Of a stretch of DNA of 64,000 nt, positions 48,145 through 58,972 are shown one piece after another. Location: the NCBI RefSeq assembly GCF_024347435.1, contig NZ_AP025482.1:62001-126000 (forward strand), given 5' to 3'. The stretch is from Vibrio cyclitrophicus. GTDB taxonomy: Bacteria; Pseudomonadota; Gammaproteobacteria; Enterobacterales; Vibrionaceae. Positions within the stretch are counted from its first letter, which is position 1, and every line of letters starts with the position of its first letter. Position numbers and translations under genes: made by a program. The notes under the pieces were generated by a model. It worked only from the letters and a program-made list of their open reading frames with translations, made no database searches and had not been told where the DNA came from.

Positions 48145-49938
48145 CTATATTAAGAGTGGCTTAAAAGTTGAGTTACTCTCTCTCGGACCAACGATATTAT
48201 TACCACGAGCAGGTGTTTTTTTAGAAAGCCATTTTAAGTAATCGACTTCGTTTAAAGGTTTAGATATAAAGTATCCTTGGAAAGTATCATAACCCAGTTC
48301 TTGTAGAACTTTAAGTTGTTCTAAGGTTTCAACACCTTCGACGATAGGCTGTAGATTTAATACCTCACAGAAAACCAAAATCCCTTTTAGAATACCACGC
48401 TCTGTTTCTCTAATTGTATGCCTTATAAACCTCTGATCTACTTTTAGTGTGTTAATTGGTAATTTCTGCAAATATGTTAATGTAGAATAACCAGTACCGA
48501 AATCGTCGATAGAAAACGAAACCCCAAACTCTTTACATTTCTTTATTGATTCTGCTGCCGTCTCTATATTGTCGACAGCATGCGTTTCCAATATTTCAAC
48601 TTCGAGTAATAATAAATTCTTTTCATTTCCCTGTAACACTTTCTCTTTGAGTATAAGAGCAAGTTCTTTAGCTATAAAAGAGTGTGATATATTAATACTT
48701 AAAGGGCAGTGATAACCAATTGAACGCCAATGTTGAATTGTATCGAGGGCTTTATTGATAACCCAATTATCAAGGGTGTCTGACAAACCAAGCTTATAGA
48801 TCTCAGGTAAGAATTGTCCAGGTCCAAGAAGTCCCTTAATTGGGTGATTCCATCTGATAAGAGCCTCACAACCGACTAATGAATTATCCCTAGTACAGAC
48901 TTTAGGTTGGAAGTGAAAGATAAACTGATTGTCATGTAGACCTCGAAGTATTTCATTCTTAATATTGTGTTCATTTAATTCAATTCTGTCACCGTCATGC
49001 AAAAAGTAAACTTGGTTTTGGCCTTGTTGTTTCGCCTCATAAAGGGCAAATTCAGACTGTCTTATTAGTTGTTCAGGTTTTGCATATGTTTCGTTTGGAA
49101 AAGTACTTATACCAGCACAAACGGTAAGTTCGCATTGAGAACCTTTATGCGAAAGATTTAGCGGGAGTTGATTCTTAAAATAAGAAAAGTCATTGTAGAC
49201 ATCATCACTTAGTTTTTCGATAATGATGTAAAACTCATCCCCACTCAAACGAATCACAGCTCCGTTTTCTTTTATTAAATTGCTGATTTTAAAGTGAAAA
49301 TCATTAAGAAATTCATCTCCAAATGTATGTCCAAACTTTGAGTTCACATGTTTAAAATTATCAATATCTATAATAGCGAGAAGGAGTGTTGAAGAAGTAT
49401 TGACTGCTCGAGACATTGCATTAGACAATTGTGTGTATAAGTCTACTCGATTAATTAGGCCATGTGTAGGGTCAAGGTAAGCGATTTGCTCAATGATTTT
49501 TTCTTGTTGTTTAAGCTGTGTAATATCAGTCGATGCACCACATAGAGCATACACATTACCACTTTTATCGAATAACGGCACTTTTCGTGTATTTACTGTT
49601 TGTTGTTGTCCAGAATCTCTTCGCCAGTAAGTTTCTATTTCACAATATTCAACACCAGTATCCATAACACTGTTGTCGATAGTATTAATTTCATTAGCTA
49701 TCTCAGGAGGGAAAAAATCAGTGTCTTTCTTTCCAGATACAGTATCTACATATTGGTTAAACTGCTCACGCATCTTTTTATTAGCATAAATATATTTTCC
49801 CTGTCGATTTTTAAGATATATGTAATCATCTACCGTATCTAAAATTGATTTAAGTTTTAGTTGTTCGTTATTAATTATTTTTTGTCTGATGAATACGTAT
49901 GACAACAATGCAAAGAGTACTGTTACAGCCAACAACAA
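48145..49938 (-). CDS. PAS-GGDEF-EAL c-di-GMP protein, 3' part of a split gene
   Basis: A 597-residue frame: one membrane helix (LLAVTVLFALLSYVFI), a PAS domain (ILDTVDDYIYLKNRQGKYIY), a GGDEF domain with altered RLSGDEF signature, and an EAL domain with the motif intact (GCEALIRWNHP), IDDFGTGYSTL and metal/catalytic Glu residues (EVEILETH). It is likely a phosphodiesterase; the SGDEF change weakens a cyclase role but may keep GTP binding. The frame overlaps the upstream sensor frame by 16 bases in another reading frame, and the pair reads as one gene broken at a T7 tract (49971-49977). Confidence 0.88.
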   Translation of the reverse strand: MLLAVTVLFALLSYVFIRQKIINNEQLKLKSILDTVDDYIYLKNRQGKYIYANKKMREQFNQYVDTVSGKKDTDFFPPEIANEINTIDNSVMDTGVEYCEIETYWRRDSGQQQTVNTRKVPLFDKSGNVYALCGASTDITQLKQQEKIIEQIAYLDPTHGLINRVDLYTQLSNAMSRAVNTSSTLLLAIIDIDNFKHVNSKFGHTFGDEFLNDFHFKISNLIKENGAVIRLSGDEFYIIIEKLSDDVYNDFSYFKNQLPLNLSHKGSQCELTVCAGISTFPNETYAKPEQLIRQSEFALYEAKQQGQNQVYFLHDGDRIELNEHNIKNEILRGLHDNQFIFHFQPKVCTRDNSLVGCEALIRWNHPIKGLLGPGQFLPEIYKLGLSDTLDNWVINKALDTIQHWRSIGYHCPLSINISHSFIAKELALILKEKVLQGNEKNLLLLEVEILETHAVDNIETAAESIKKCKEFGVSFSIDDFGTGYSTLTYLQKLPINTLKVDQRFIRHTIRETERGILKGILVFCEVLNLQPIVEGVETLEQLKVLQELGYDTFQGYFISKPLNEVDYLKWLSKKTPARGNNIVGPRESNSTFKPLLI

Positions 49939-51005
49939 TAATATTGAAATAATATCTTGATTTTTTTGTAGAAAGATTGAGGTTCATTAATATAAATACT
50001 ATTAACAGGTAGTCTTTTAATGTCTATGTTATTTTTTTTCAACTGTATAAAATCAAAATATGCAATAGTAGGAGCCTTTGTTATAATATCAGGCAGTTCA
50101 ATATTATCGATGTTAAGAGTTTTTAAAATCAACTCCCCAGCGATAAAAGCTTGTACCTCATGACTCAAAATAATACCGCCAGTAGCTCCTTGACCAATAC
50201 CATGTTTATATGGATGATATATCGAGGCTTCTGTATTATTAGTAATAAAGGTAAGTGACTCATCAAAACTCAAGTGGCTGCTATTGGAGTCTTGATATGC
50301 AGATAAAAGTATGATTGGATTTTTTTCCCTGTCTAATAAAGAAAGTTTCCCCGACAATTCTTCCCATGTTAAATATGATAAGTCTAAAACTCTCAGGAAT
50401 TCGCTTGAGTTATTTATCTTATTTTTTAGCTCCACCAAGTCAGCTTGGCCAGAAGTTGAAGAGTCTACAATAACTGTTAATGTACTAATTCTAGGATGAA
50501 TAGATTGAATTAATTTGACGTTTTCTTCTAAAGGAGTGTGCTCCATAACGCCTTTGATATCTGAATCGTGAGATAAACTAATCGATTTTTTTTGATCGTT
50601 TACTCCCATAAACACTATAGGAAGGCTTTTAAATAACCCTTCCCTGTTATTGATCACAAAGTTTAGCGCGTTGTCATCCGTACTTAGAACTAAGTCATAA
50701 CTTGTTTTTGATACTTTAAGCTTGTGTGATAAAGAAGCTTTAAAGTTATCTATGTTCATTTTCCCGGGAAATCTTTTTGAATCCATGTAGTGGACGTCTA
50801 GTTCAATATTTTGTCCTTTTAAAGCGTTACTCAACCCTATTTCAATAGATTTATACGAAGGGAAATTTGTGTGATACGAATGTACGACCAAAACTTTCCA
50901 TTGCTCTTTAGCGTAAAGCGAGTGGCTTAAAATGATGCTTATGATCGTAAGGCATAGCTTAAAATAGCTATTTAATTTCAATGTCAAATCCTTATTCCTG
51001 AGCAT
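49923..51005 (-). CDS. Periplasmic ABC-substrate-binding-like sensor domain, 5' part of the split c-di-GMP gene
   Basis: A 360-residue frame with a signal peptide (TIISIILSHSLYAKE) and a sensor domain of the ABC_sub_bind type (VLVVHSYHTNFPSYKSIEIG; DLVLSTDDNALNFVINN; PIVFMGVNDQKK). This domain precedes PAS-GGDEF-EAL modules in Vibrio c-di-GMP proteins. It ends FYKKIKILFQYYCCWL by frameshift at a run of seven A (minus strand); eight A would read FYKKNQDIISILLLLAVTVL and join the downstream frame, giving one protein of about 950 residues. Confidence 0.85.
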   Translation of the reverse strand: MLRNKDLTLKLNSYFKLCLTIISIILSHSLYAKEQWKVLVVHSYHTNFPSYKSIEIGLSNALKGQNIELDVHYMDSKRFPGKMNIDNFKASLSHKLKVSKTSYDLVLSTDDNALNFVINNREGLFKSLPIVFMGVNDQKKSISLSHDSDIKGVMEHTPLEENVKLIQSIHPRISTLTVIVDSSTSGQADLVELKNKINNSSEFLRVLDLSYLTWEELSGKLSLLDREKNPIILLSAYQDSNSSHLSFDESLTFITNNTEASIYHPYKHGIGQGATGGIILSHEVQAFIAGELILKTLNIDNIELPDIITKAPTIAYFDFIQLKKNNIDIKRLPVNSIYINEPQSFYKKIKILFQYYCCWL

Positions 51006-51264
51006 AGTTAATTAAGAACTTTTTTCTTAATCAAAGTAAACTTTTAACGCGATTGTTCCAACTAAGACATTATTCCGGTCACATTTTTCTCATTAAGTTA
51101 CATAACTTTAGTTAATTGCTTCTCATAAGAGTATAGTTGCATTTAAATGCAACTGCTATTACAGCACATAATATACCACCTATTGATAGTCGAAATCTTG
51201 CCAGTATGAATTATCGTTATCGGTGGGATTGATTTATAAAGCCTATCAATGCTTAAAAATTCGA

Positions 51265-51339
51265 TACCAGGGGTCTCCGGTGAAATTGTTGAAGTTGGCG
51301 CTAAAGTCTCAAACTGGGAAGTTGGAGATCAAGTACTTT
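51265..51339 (+). pseudogene. Fragment of zinc-type alcohol dehydrogenase / quinone oxidoreductase
   Basis: Translation reads IPGVSGEIVEVGAKVSNWEV followed by GDQVLL, the well-known GroES-like segment of medium-chain dehydrogenases (…PGHEVAGxVxxVGxxVxxFxVGDRV…). It stops exactly at the left end of the IS3 element at 51340, and nothing matching continues after the element. The 230 bases between it and the sensor gene show nothing. Confidence 0.7.
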
Positions 51340-51401
51340 TGATCCGCACCAGAAGTTTTGGACACTGAGTTAAGTGAGTACAATCACTAACGAGGTGAAC
51401 A

Positions 51402-51680
51402 ATGACAACTAAGAAAACACGAATTAAACATGCTCCTGAATTTAAAGCCGAAGCGCTTAAGTTAGCAGAGAAAGTCGGTGTCGCTGCACGACAGCTTTCG
51501 CTATATGAATCTCAAATTTATGGGTGGCGTAAAGCCGTCAAAAAAGATGCGAAAATCAGCGATAGAGAAAAGGAACTAGCCACTGAAAATGCCAAACTCA
51601 AACGATTATTGGCAGAGCAAGCTGAAGAGCTAGATATCGTAAAAAAGGCCGCCACCTACTTCGCGAAAAATCTAAAGTAG
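51402..51680 (+). CDS. IS3-family transposase OrfA (second type)
   Basis: A 92-residue protein, MTTKKTRIKHAPEFKAEALK at the start, with a helix-turn-helix (KVGVAARQLSLYESQIYGWR) and a coiled-coil tail (ENAKLKRLLAEQAEELDIVK). GAGGTGAAC precedes the ATG. It is intact, but its partner is broken. Confidence 0.9.
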   Translation: MTTKKTRIKHAPEFKAEALKLAEKVGVAARQLSLYESQIYGWRKAVKKDAKISDREKELATENAKLKRLLAEQAEELDIVKKAATYFAKNLK

Positions 51681-51694
51681 ATTGCTATGAGTTT

Positions 51695-52546
51695 ATGCTC
51701 GAACACCTGATGCAGTATAAGGTTGTACGTATGGCTAAGGTGTTTGGGGTTTCTCGAAGTGGGTTTTATTATTGGATTGATAATCGGCATAAAGTCACCC
51801 AACGCAACGAACACCGAAAGCAGCTTGATAGCAAAGTTCGTGAAGTCTTTGATGATAAAAAGGAGCGTGATGGTGCAAGGCGCATTCAAAAAGAACTTGA
51901 AGAAAATGGTAATAAACACGATGTAAAAACCATCGCCGCGAGCATGAGGCGTCAGGGGTTAGTTGCGAAGGCCGCCCGTAAATTCAAATGTACGACAGAT
52001 AGTAAGCATAGACTTCCTGTAGCCCCGAATTTGCTTGAGCAAGACTTTAATGTGACAGCACCAAACCAAAAATGGGCTGGAGATATCACTTATCTAGCGA
52101 CAAGCGAAAGCTGGATATATTTAGCCGTTGTTATCGACTTGTACTCACGGCAAGTAGTTGGTTGGTCAATGAGTACCAGAATGACCGCAACTCTGGTCTG
52201 TGATGCGCTATCAATGGCATTGTTCCGCAGAGGCATGCCAGAAGAAGTGATTATCCATAGTGATAGAGGTAGCCAATATTGTTCAAAAGACTACCGCGAC
52301 TTAATCGCAGCTCATAATCTAAAGCAAAGTATGAGTAGGAAGGGGAAATTGCTGGGACAACGCTTGTGTTGAAAGCTTTTTCCACTCAATGAAAGTAGAA
52401 GCCGTCCAATACTAGTCGATAATGACCCGAGAAGAGATGCGTCAGCACTCTTTGAATACATCGAAGTTGATTATAATCGAACAAGAAGGCACAGTGCTCT
52501 TGGGTATCTAAGCCCAGTTAACTTTGAAAAACAATATGTCGCTTAA
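51695..52546 (+). pseudogene. IS3-family transposase OrfB, frameshifted (second type)
   Basis: The frame runs from MLEHLMQYKVVRMAKVFGVS through the DDE core (WAGDITYLATSESWIYLAVV; VIIHSDRGSQYCS) and then shifts at a GGGG run (about 52343). One base fewer restores KGNCWDNACVESFFHSMK with the catalytic Glu. A second lesion, TAG at about 52415, interrupts the remaining tail (EYIEVDYNRTRRHSALGYLS, ending QYVA). Two lesions argue for real decay rather than a single read error. Confidence 0.85.
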
Positions 52547-52576
52547 TGCGGTGTCCAGTCTTACTGGAGCAGATCA

Positions 52577-52892
52577 CCAGGGCCAAAATGTATTTCTTAA
52601 ACACCTTAATCGTTAACATCATTTAAAAATATAAACTTATTCAATTACAGTCACCAAAAGTACTGATTATTTTAATTGCTTTTTCCTGCCATTTATTCTG
52701 AACTTACCTCAAAACCTAAGTCGACAACCCTTTGATTTAGAATAATTAAGTTGCCATCACTCTCTTGATTATTCCAAAGAATAAAAAAACATACGTCGTT
52801 GCATGATGAGTTTAGTCCATCAAATGCGAGTAAACCGATTGAAGCCTTCCTCATACAATAGCCGCAGACAAACAACATGCGGACTTAACAAA
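52577..52892. other. Intergenic gap before the outer-membrane-type gene
   Basis: AT-rich, non-coding. No clear terminator or named operator was found; it presumably holds the promoter of the gene starting at 52893. Confidence 0.4.
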
Positions 52893-53651
52893 ATGACTAA
52901 ATTTAACAAAGCACTATTAACAACACTCATCGGTAGCACACTAATCTCTGGAGCCTACGCGGCTGACAGCACAAAAAATGAAGAATTGGACGCTTCTGAT
53001 ATGACTCGCGCGTACTCGACTTTTTATGTCGGCGCGAGCAGCAACGGTGATGTTAAAGCGTCGGGTTCATTATCATATCAATACGATAATGGTATGGAAT
53101 CCATGGTCTCTCTTGAAGGTACCATGGATAACAGCGGTCACTATACTGATAGCCGAATGCAATATTTCCACGTATTCAGTCTTGACAGCGCAACAACACC
53201 ACGCGTTGCGGTTTCTCTTGATGTTATCGATAACGATGTGGCGACAACCGCGGCTTTAGGAGCAATTGCGATCTTCCGTACACCCGCCGATTCACTCAGT
53301 ATTTTTGGTCGTGTTGGTGCTCTAACTGGTGAATATTCTGACGCGTCATTGAGCAATTTCAATGTTACAGACAGCTCATTAGTCGGTGGTATGGGTGCCG
53401 CGTATGCCGTCTGGAAGACTGGGGAAGATGGCACTTTCTTAGCGCTCTACCCAGAATTTACATACTTAAGTGGCGATATCGAATCCACTACCGTTAAAAC
53501 AACCCTAATGGCAGCTACGCCATTGAGTGCTGATAAGACTCGCTGGGGACAAGTTAAATTTGAAAATACCTACGGAAGCATGAAATCAGACACAGTATCC
53601 CGCGATATTGATGAAACTAAAGTGTGGTTTAACTACAAAGTATACTTATAA
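52893..53651 (+). CDS. Exported beta-rich protein, probable outer-membrane or periplasmic
   Basis: A 252-residue protein with a signal peptide (MTKFNKALLTTLIGSTLISG, cleavage after AYA). The mature part alternates polar and hydrophobic residues in short strands (GSLSYQYDNGMESMVSLEGT; RVAVSLDVIDNDVATTAALG) and ends VWFNYKVYL, like an outer-membrane barrel finishing on an aromatic-rich strand. I chose the ATG at 52893; an in-frame ATG at 52803 adds 30 residues without a signal character. Family not recognised. Confidence 0.7.
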   Translation: MTKFNKALLTTLIGSTLISGAYAADSTKNEELDASDMTRAYSTFYVGASSNGDVKASGSLSYQYDNGMESMVSLEGTMDNSGHYTDSRMQYFHVFSLDSATTPRVAVSLDVIDNDVATTAALGAIAIFRTPADSLSIFGRVGALTGEYSDASLSNFNVTDSSLVGGMGAAYAVWKTGEDGTFLALYPEFTYLSGDIESTTVKTTLMAATPLSADKTRWGQVKFENTYGSMKSDTVSRDIDETKVWFNYKVYL

Positions 53652-53996
53652 GTGTAAAGCTAATATACATTTCCAACCAGCAGTTAAAAGTTGGGCATCT
53701 GCAATACATGGTTTCGTCAGGTGGAAGAAAAGGCGGGGTCTGGGTGGATAGAGTCAGAGGCAGTACCACCTCTGCGACACTCAATATCGGTGGGTGATAT
53801 TGGAATACCAACGACTGACACACACTACGAGGTAGGGGAGATTATGAGAGGTTCCGTCACCAGTTACCTAAGTGACTTGGTTTATTTGGCGCCATAAAAT
53901 TGGCTACAGGCCTTGACCTTTATCTAAATACAACTAGTTTTATTGGGGACTTATCGAAAAGCTGATGTCTTTAGACTCTAAATAAAGGATTTGAGA
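53652..53996. other. Intergenic region without recognised gene
   Basis: Contains only a weak 68-codon frame (53691-53897) with no family resemblance and no ribosome site. AAAGGA at the end is the ribosome site of the amidohydrolase gene. Confidence 0.4.
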
Positions 53997-54686
53997 ATGA
54001 AGAAGTATTTAAACATAACCCTGCTCGCATTGTGTGTTGCCGTTCCTATATTTGGATATGCCGCAGATACCGCACCATCTATCGTAATTAAAAATGTAAA
54101 CGTGTTTGATGGCGTTAACGAAAAATTGATCCCGCAAACCAGTGTTTTGGTTGATGGTTCGCTTATTAAGCAAATTGGCGCAGATGTGGCGATACCTGAA
54201 AATGCGACAGTCATCGAAGGTAATGGGTATACGTTAATGCCTGGACTAATAGATGCTCACTGGCATACTACTTATGCGTATACACCACAAAGTACACTTT
54301 TTGTCGGTGACATGTCTGAAGTCGCTATTCGTGGTTTTTTAGGGGCAGAAAAAACATTAATGAGAGGTTTTACGACTGTCCGTGATGTTGGTGGTAACCC
54401 TTTTACCATTAAAAAAATGACAGATTCAGGGCAATACCCTGGACCTAGAATTTTTCCTTCTGGTCCACCTATGAGTCAAACATCGGGTCACTTTGATTTT
54501 CGTGGCAAAAATGATGTACCAGCCAATAATTCTGATCCCCTTCCATATTGGGAACGCAACTCACTTATTATGACAGCTGATGGAGTGCCTGAAGTCATTA
54601 AGCGTTCGCGTGAAATCTTACGTATGGGTGCGACTCAACTAAAAATTGCTGGGGGGGGGGCGTATCGTCAGCCTATGATCCATTAG
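53997..54686 (+). pseudogene. Amidohydrolase, N-terminal part (frameshifted at G10 tract)
   Basis: Start ATG at 53997 after AAAGGATTTGAGA. It has a signal peptide (LLALCVAVPIFGYAAD) and the amidohydrolase N-terminus: small beta-domain (VLVDGSLIKQIGADVAIPEN), GLIDAHWHTT with the HxH metal pair, and RGFTTVRDVGG. The frame fails after KIAGGG at ten consecutive G (54651-54660). With eight G it reads on as GGGVSSAYDPLDVQEYTYEE into the next frame. The full gene, about 444 codons, would be a secreted imidazolonepropionase-like or Xaa-Pro-dipeptidase-like amidohydrolase. Confidence 0.85.
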
Positions 54687-54688
54687 AT

Positions 54689-55330
54689 GTGCAAGAATAC
54701 ACTTATGAAGAAATGAAAGCAGTGGTGGATGTGGCTAAGACTTGGAACACTTATGTTGCTGCCCATATTTTTACCGATGCAGCAGTTCAAACAGCAATTA
54801 AAGCTGGGGTTAAATCAATCGAACACGGTTTCTTAATGAGTGAAGATACACTCAAAATGATGAAAGAGAACGACGTATGGTTAAGTATTCAGCCTTTATT
54901 GAACGACGAAGATGCACTCAAGTTTGATAACCCATTTAGCACGCAAAAGTTCATTACAGTGACGAATGGAACCGATACTGTTTATAAAGCCGCAAAAAAA
55001 ATTGGTGTGAAGATAGCCTTTGGTACGGACATGCTGTTTGACCCAGCGACGGCAGAAAAACAAGGGAAATTACTCTATAAGTTAAACAAATGGTTTACCC
55101 CATATGAAGTACTCAAAATGGCTACATCAGGTAATGCGGAGTTATTGAATTTAAGTGGGCCGCGAAACCCATACCAAGCAGGCCCAATTGGCGTTGTAAA
55201 AGAGGGAGCATATGCAGATTTGGTATTGGTTAAGGGCAACCCATTAGAAGACCTTGAGTTGATCGTCGATCCACAAAATAATTTTGTTTTAATCGTTAAA
55301 GATGGCGTGGTGTACAAGAATACGCTGTAA
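54689..55330 (+). pseudogene. Amidohydrolase, C-terminal part (frameshifted at G10 tract)
   Basis: Continues the same enzyme: VAAHIFTD (metal His), GVKSIEHGFLMS (metal His), KIAFGTDMLFD (catalytic Asp), NLSGPRNPYQAGPIGVVKEG and AYADLVLVKGNPLEDL, the closing beta-domain. No own ribosome site is seen, so it is probably translated only when the tract is in frame. Confidence 0.85.
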
Positions 55331-55497
55331 GGGGTTGAGTATTAAAAGAGATGAGTTGTTTTAAATATTCTCATTTCATTAGTTACAAGGCAGGTAACTC
55401 TGCCTTGTAACTTTTGTCAGTTTAGGACGACTGGTCGTTATTTTGTCTCTAGTTTATGACTAACTTACTTATGACTAGTTTTTACGGAGTTGAATAA

Positions 55498-56835
55498 ATG
55501 AATATGGATATGAATAAGGCATTAAAACTATTAGTAGTGGGCGCAGTATTTTCTGCTGGTTCAGTATTTGCTGGGCAGCAAACATTGATAACTGGTGCAA
55601 AAATATTTGATGGTGTAGCCCCTAATCTAATAGAAGGAAAAGATGTTCTGATTGAAGAGGGAAAGATCGTTAAGGTTGCTAGTGGTATCGAAGCAACAAC
55701 AGATATGGTCGTAATTGATGCAGGGAGTCGTGTCATGACTCCGGGTTTTATCGATGTCCATTACCATTTAGGCATGTGTCGAACTTCAGTTGCTGATCTC
55801 GGCGGTTCTTTCGCTCCCGATTTGGATTATGTTGGTATCTCCGCTTCTATTGCCGCTCAAGAGGCTCTAATGCGAGGTTTTACCAGTTTACGTGATGTGG
55901 GGGGCGCTTCTTGGGGAGCTAAAGTTGCCTCAGATCGAGATGAAATTGCAGGGCCACGTATTTGGCCAAGTTTACGTGTGCTATCTCAGTTCGGTGGGCA
56001 TGGTGATGCGAGTCCACGCTTTATGGTGCCAAGAGAATTTGGCGGGCCAGAGAATTATCTAGAACGTATCGCCTACAGTCGTATCGTAAATGGGCGAGAC
56101 CAAGTTCTAACTGCAGCGCGAGAGAACCTGAAAAAAGGAGCTTCGCAATTGAAAATGCATTTAGCGGGAGGTGTCGGTACTGAATTTGACCCTATTGATG
56201 CAACTCAATTTACTCACGATGAAATCAAAGCTGCTGTAGAAGTCGCCACCGCTTACGGCACTTATGTTGCTGCTCATACCTACACGCCACAAGGTGTGAC
56301 TGCTGCGGTTAATGCTGGGATCAAATCGATTGAGCACGGTAACTTGCTCGATGAAGAAACGGTTAAGTTGATGGCAGAAAATGATGTTTGGCTTAGCCCT
56401 CAGGTTGTTGTGTATAAAACTTTTAGCCCAGATCTTGGTGCTGTGAGATTGGCAAAAGGTAAAATGGTCGAAGCTGGACTAGACAATATGTTCAAACTGG
56501 CTAGTAAATATGATTTGAGAATTGCATTTGGTACCGATGTGGTAGTAAGCGAAGCCGCGTGTGCAGATCAATCTAGAGAATTTGTAGAACGTACTGCTTG
56601 GTTCACTCCTGCACAAATATTAAAACAAGCCACATCATTATCTGGTGAGTTACTTCAATTATCTGGTCCTCGTAGCCCTTACCCTGGCAAGATTGGTGTT
56701 ATCGAAGAAGGTGCCTACGCTGACTTATTATTAATCAATGGAAACCCATTAGATGATATTTCAATTTTACGTGAACATGAAAAAAGCTTAGCGTTAATTA
56801 TGAAAAATGGTAAAGTTTACAAAGATATACGCTAG
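55498..56835 (+). CDS. Secreted amidohydrolase (imidazolonepropionase-like)
   Basis: A 445-residue paralogue of the preceding broken gene. Signal peptide ends near SVFAGQQ. Metal site residues: FIDVHYHLGM (HxH), Lys in SQLKMHLAGG, AAHTYTP, SIEHGNLLD, and Asp in IAFGTDVV. The end AYADLLLINGNPLDDISIL matches the other copy. GGAG lies 9 bases before the ATG. Secreted members of this group act on peptides or cyclic amides (for example aminoacyl-proline dipeptides); substrate is unknown here. It follows its paralogue by about 170 bases on the same strand. Confidence 0.9.
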   Translation: MNMDMNKALKLLVVGAVFSAGSVFAGQQTLITGAKIFDGVAPNLIEGKDVLIEEGKIVKVASGIEATTDMVVIDAGSRVMTPGFIDVHYHLGMCRTSVADLGGSFAPDLDYVGISASIAAQEALMRGFTSLRDVGGASWGAKVASDRDEIAGPRIWPSLRVLSQFGGHGDASPRFMVPREFGGPENYLERIAYSRIVNGRDQVLTAARENLKKGASQLKMHLAGGVGTEFDPIDATQFTHDEIKAAVEVATAYGTYVAAHTYTPQGVTAAVNAGIKSIEHGNLLDEETVKLMAENDVWLSPQVVVYKTFSPDLGAVRLAKGKMVEAGLDNMFKLASKYDLRIAFGTDVVVSEAACADQSREFVERTAWFTPAQILKQATSLSGELLQLSGPRSPYPGKIGVIEEGAYADLLLINGNPLDDISILREHEKSLALIMKNGKVYKDIR

Positions 56836-56965
56836 TTTTGAGCTAAAGAGATAGATAACTAGCATGGTTAATTACTAGCAATTAATACCTGGTATCGAAA
56901 AGCATTAGATATTAGGAATTAGTTATTAGTAACCATACCCTCTAATTTTTCATGGAGTGATGTAA

Positions 56966-57631
56966 ATGATAAGTAAGTGGATTACTGGGATACTTATCGC
57001 TGTGTTTGGTTTTAGCGTGCAAGCTATAGCCGTTGCCAGTGATTTAAAGGAACTATCGTGGGGCGACCTTATCCCGCAGCAAGAACAATATGATGATCCT
57101 TTTCGTCAGCTGTCTTCAAAACAGCTTTATGAGTTGTCACTTGTCGCCAATTACAAACAGCAAGTGACGAGTGGTGAAGCTTTGTCACAGGATTCTCAAG
57201 AAATGTTTAATGCGGCCATGACTTCGCTTGCTGCGCAACATATTGATGTCGATGCTTTGATTGCTCAACGAGATATCATAGCGAATAAGCGTAAAGCAGC
57301 GTCAGAATCACTTGATGTATCACTAGATAAAGGACAAGTTCGTATCCCCGGATATTTACTTCCTTTAGAGTACAGCAATACTAAAGTAACTGAGTTTTTG
57401 TTGGTACCGACTGTTGGGGCATGCATCCACATTCCGCCGCCTCCGCCGAATCAAATGGTGTTTGTTAAATACCCAAATGGTGTCGAGATCTCGAGCCTCT
57501 ACACTCCGGTGTGGGTTGAAGGTCAGATAACGGTAGGAAATGGACAATCAGAACTTTATTTAGCTGATGGCTCTGATCAAGTGACATTCGGTTATAGTAT
57601 TCAAGCGTTGGAAGTGGAATCCTATCAGTAG
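56966..57631 (+). CDS. DUF3299 exported protein
   Basis: A 221-residue exported protein with signal peptide (ILIAVFGFSVQAIAVAS). The C-terminal half is the DUF3299 domain: VRIPGYLLPLEYSNTKVTEF, VPTVGACIHIPPPPPNQMVF, and a GQI strand near the end. Members are periplasmic proteins often beside transport or lipoprotein genes; function unknown. It may be in one unit with the amidohydrolases, 130 bases upstream. Confidence 0.85.
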   Translation: MISKWITGILIAVFGFSVQAIAVASDLKELSWGDLIPQQEQYDDPFRQLSSKQLYELSLVANYKQQVTSGEALSQDSQEMFNAAMTSLAAQHIDVDALIAQRDIIANKRKAASESLDVSLDKGQVRIPGYLLPLEYSNTKVTEFLLVPTVGACIHIPPPPPNQMVFVKYPNGVEISSLYTPVWVEGQITVGNGQSELYLADGSDQVTFGYSIQALEVESYQ

Positions 57632-57682
57632 TCGCTAAATCCTCGACTATCCAGATTTCAGTTGACATTTTTCGCCTAGTGG

Positions 57683-58899
<1,217 letters not shown>

Positions 58900-58972
58900 C
58901 TAAGTGACCAAATTCACCGTACCACTACAGTATTAATAATCACTGTTCTCATTATCATCATGCGGCTATAAA

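Larger units (their letters stand above)
51340..52576 (+). mobile_element. IS3-family element (second type), decayed
   Basis: Imperfect inverted ends: TGATCCGCACCAGAAGTTTT at 51340 and, on the other strand at 52576, TGATCTGCTCCAGTAAGACT. It carries orfA and a damaged orfB. It is a different IS3 subgroup from the copies at 38721 and 57675. No target duplication is evident. Confidence 0.85.

Noticed and set aside
51340..52576. Possibility that the IS3 at 51340 is a third copy of the 38721 type
   Set aside because: Terminal repeats and protein sequences differ clearly, so it is another IS3 subgroup.
53691..53897. A 68-codon frame between the outer-membrane-type gene and the amidohydrolase
   Set aside because: No ribosome site, no recognisable domain, low-complexity reading; treated as non-coding.
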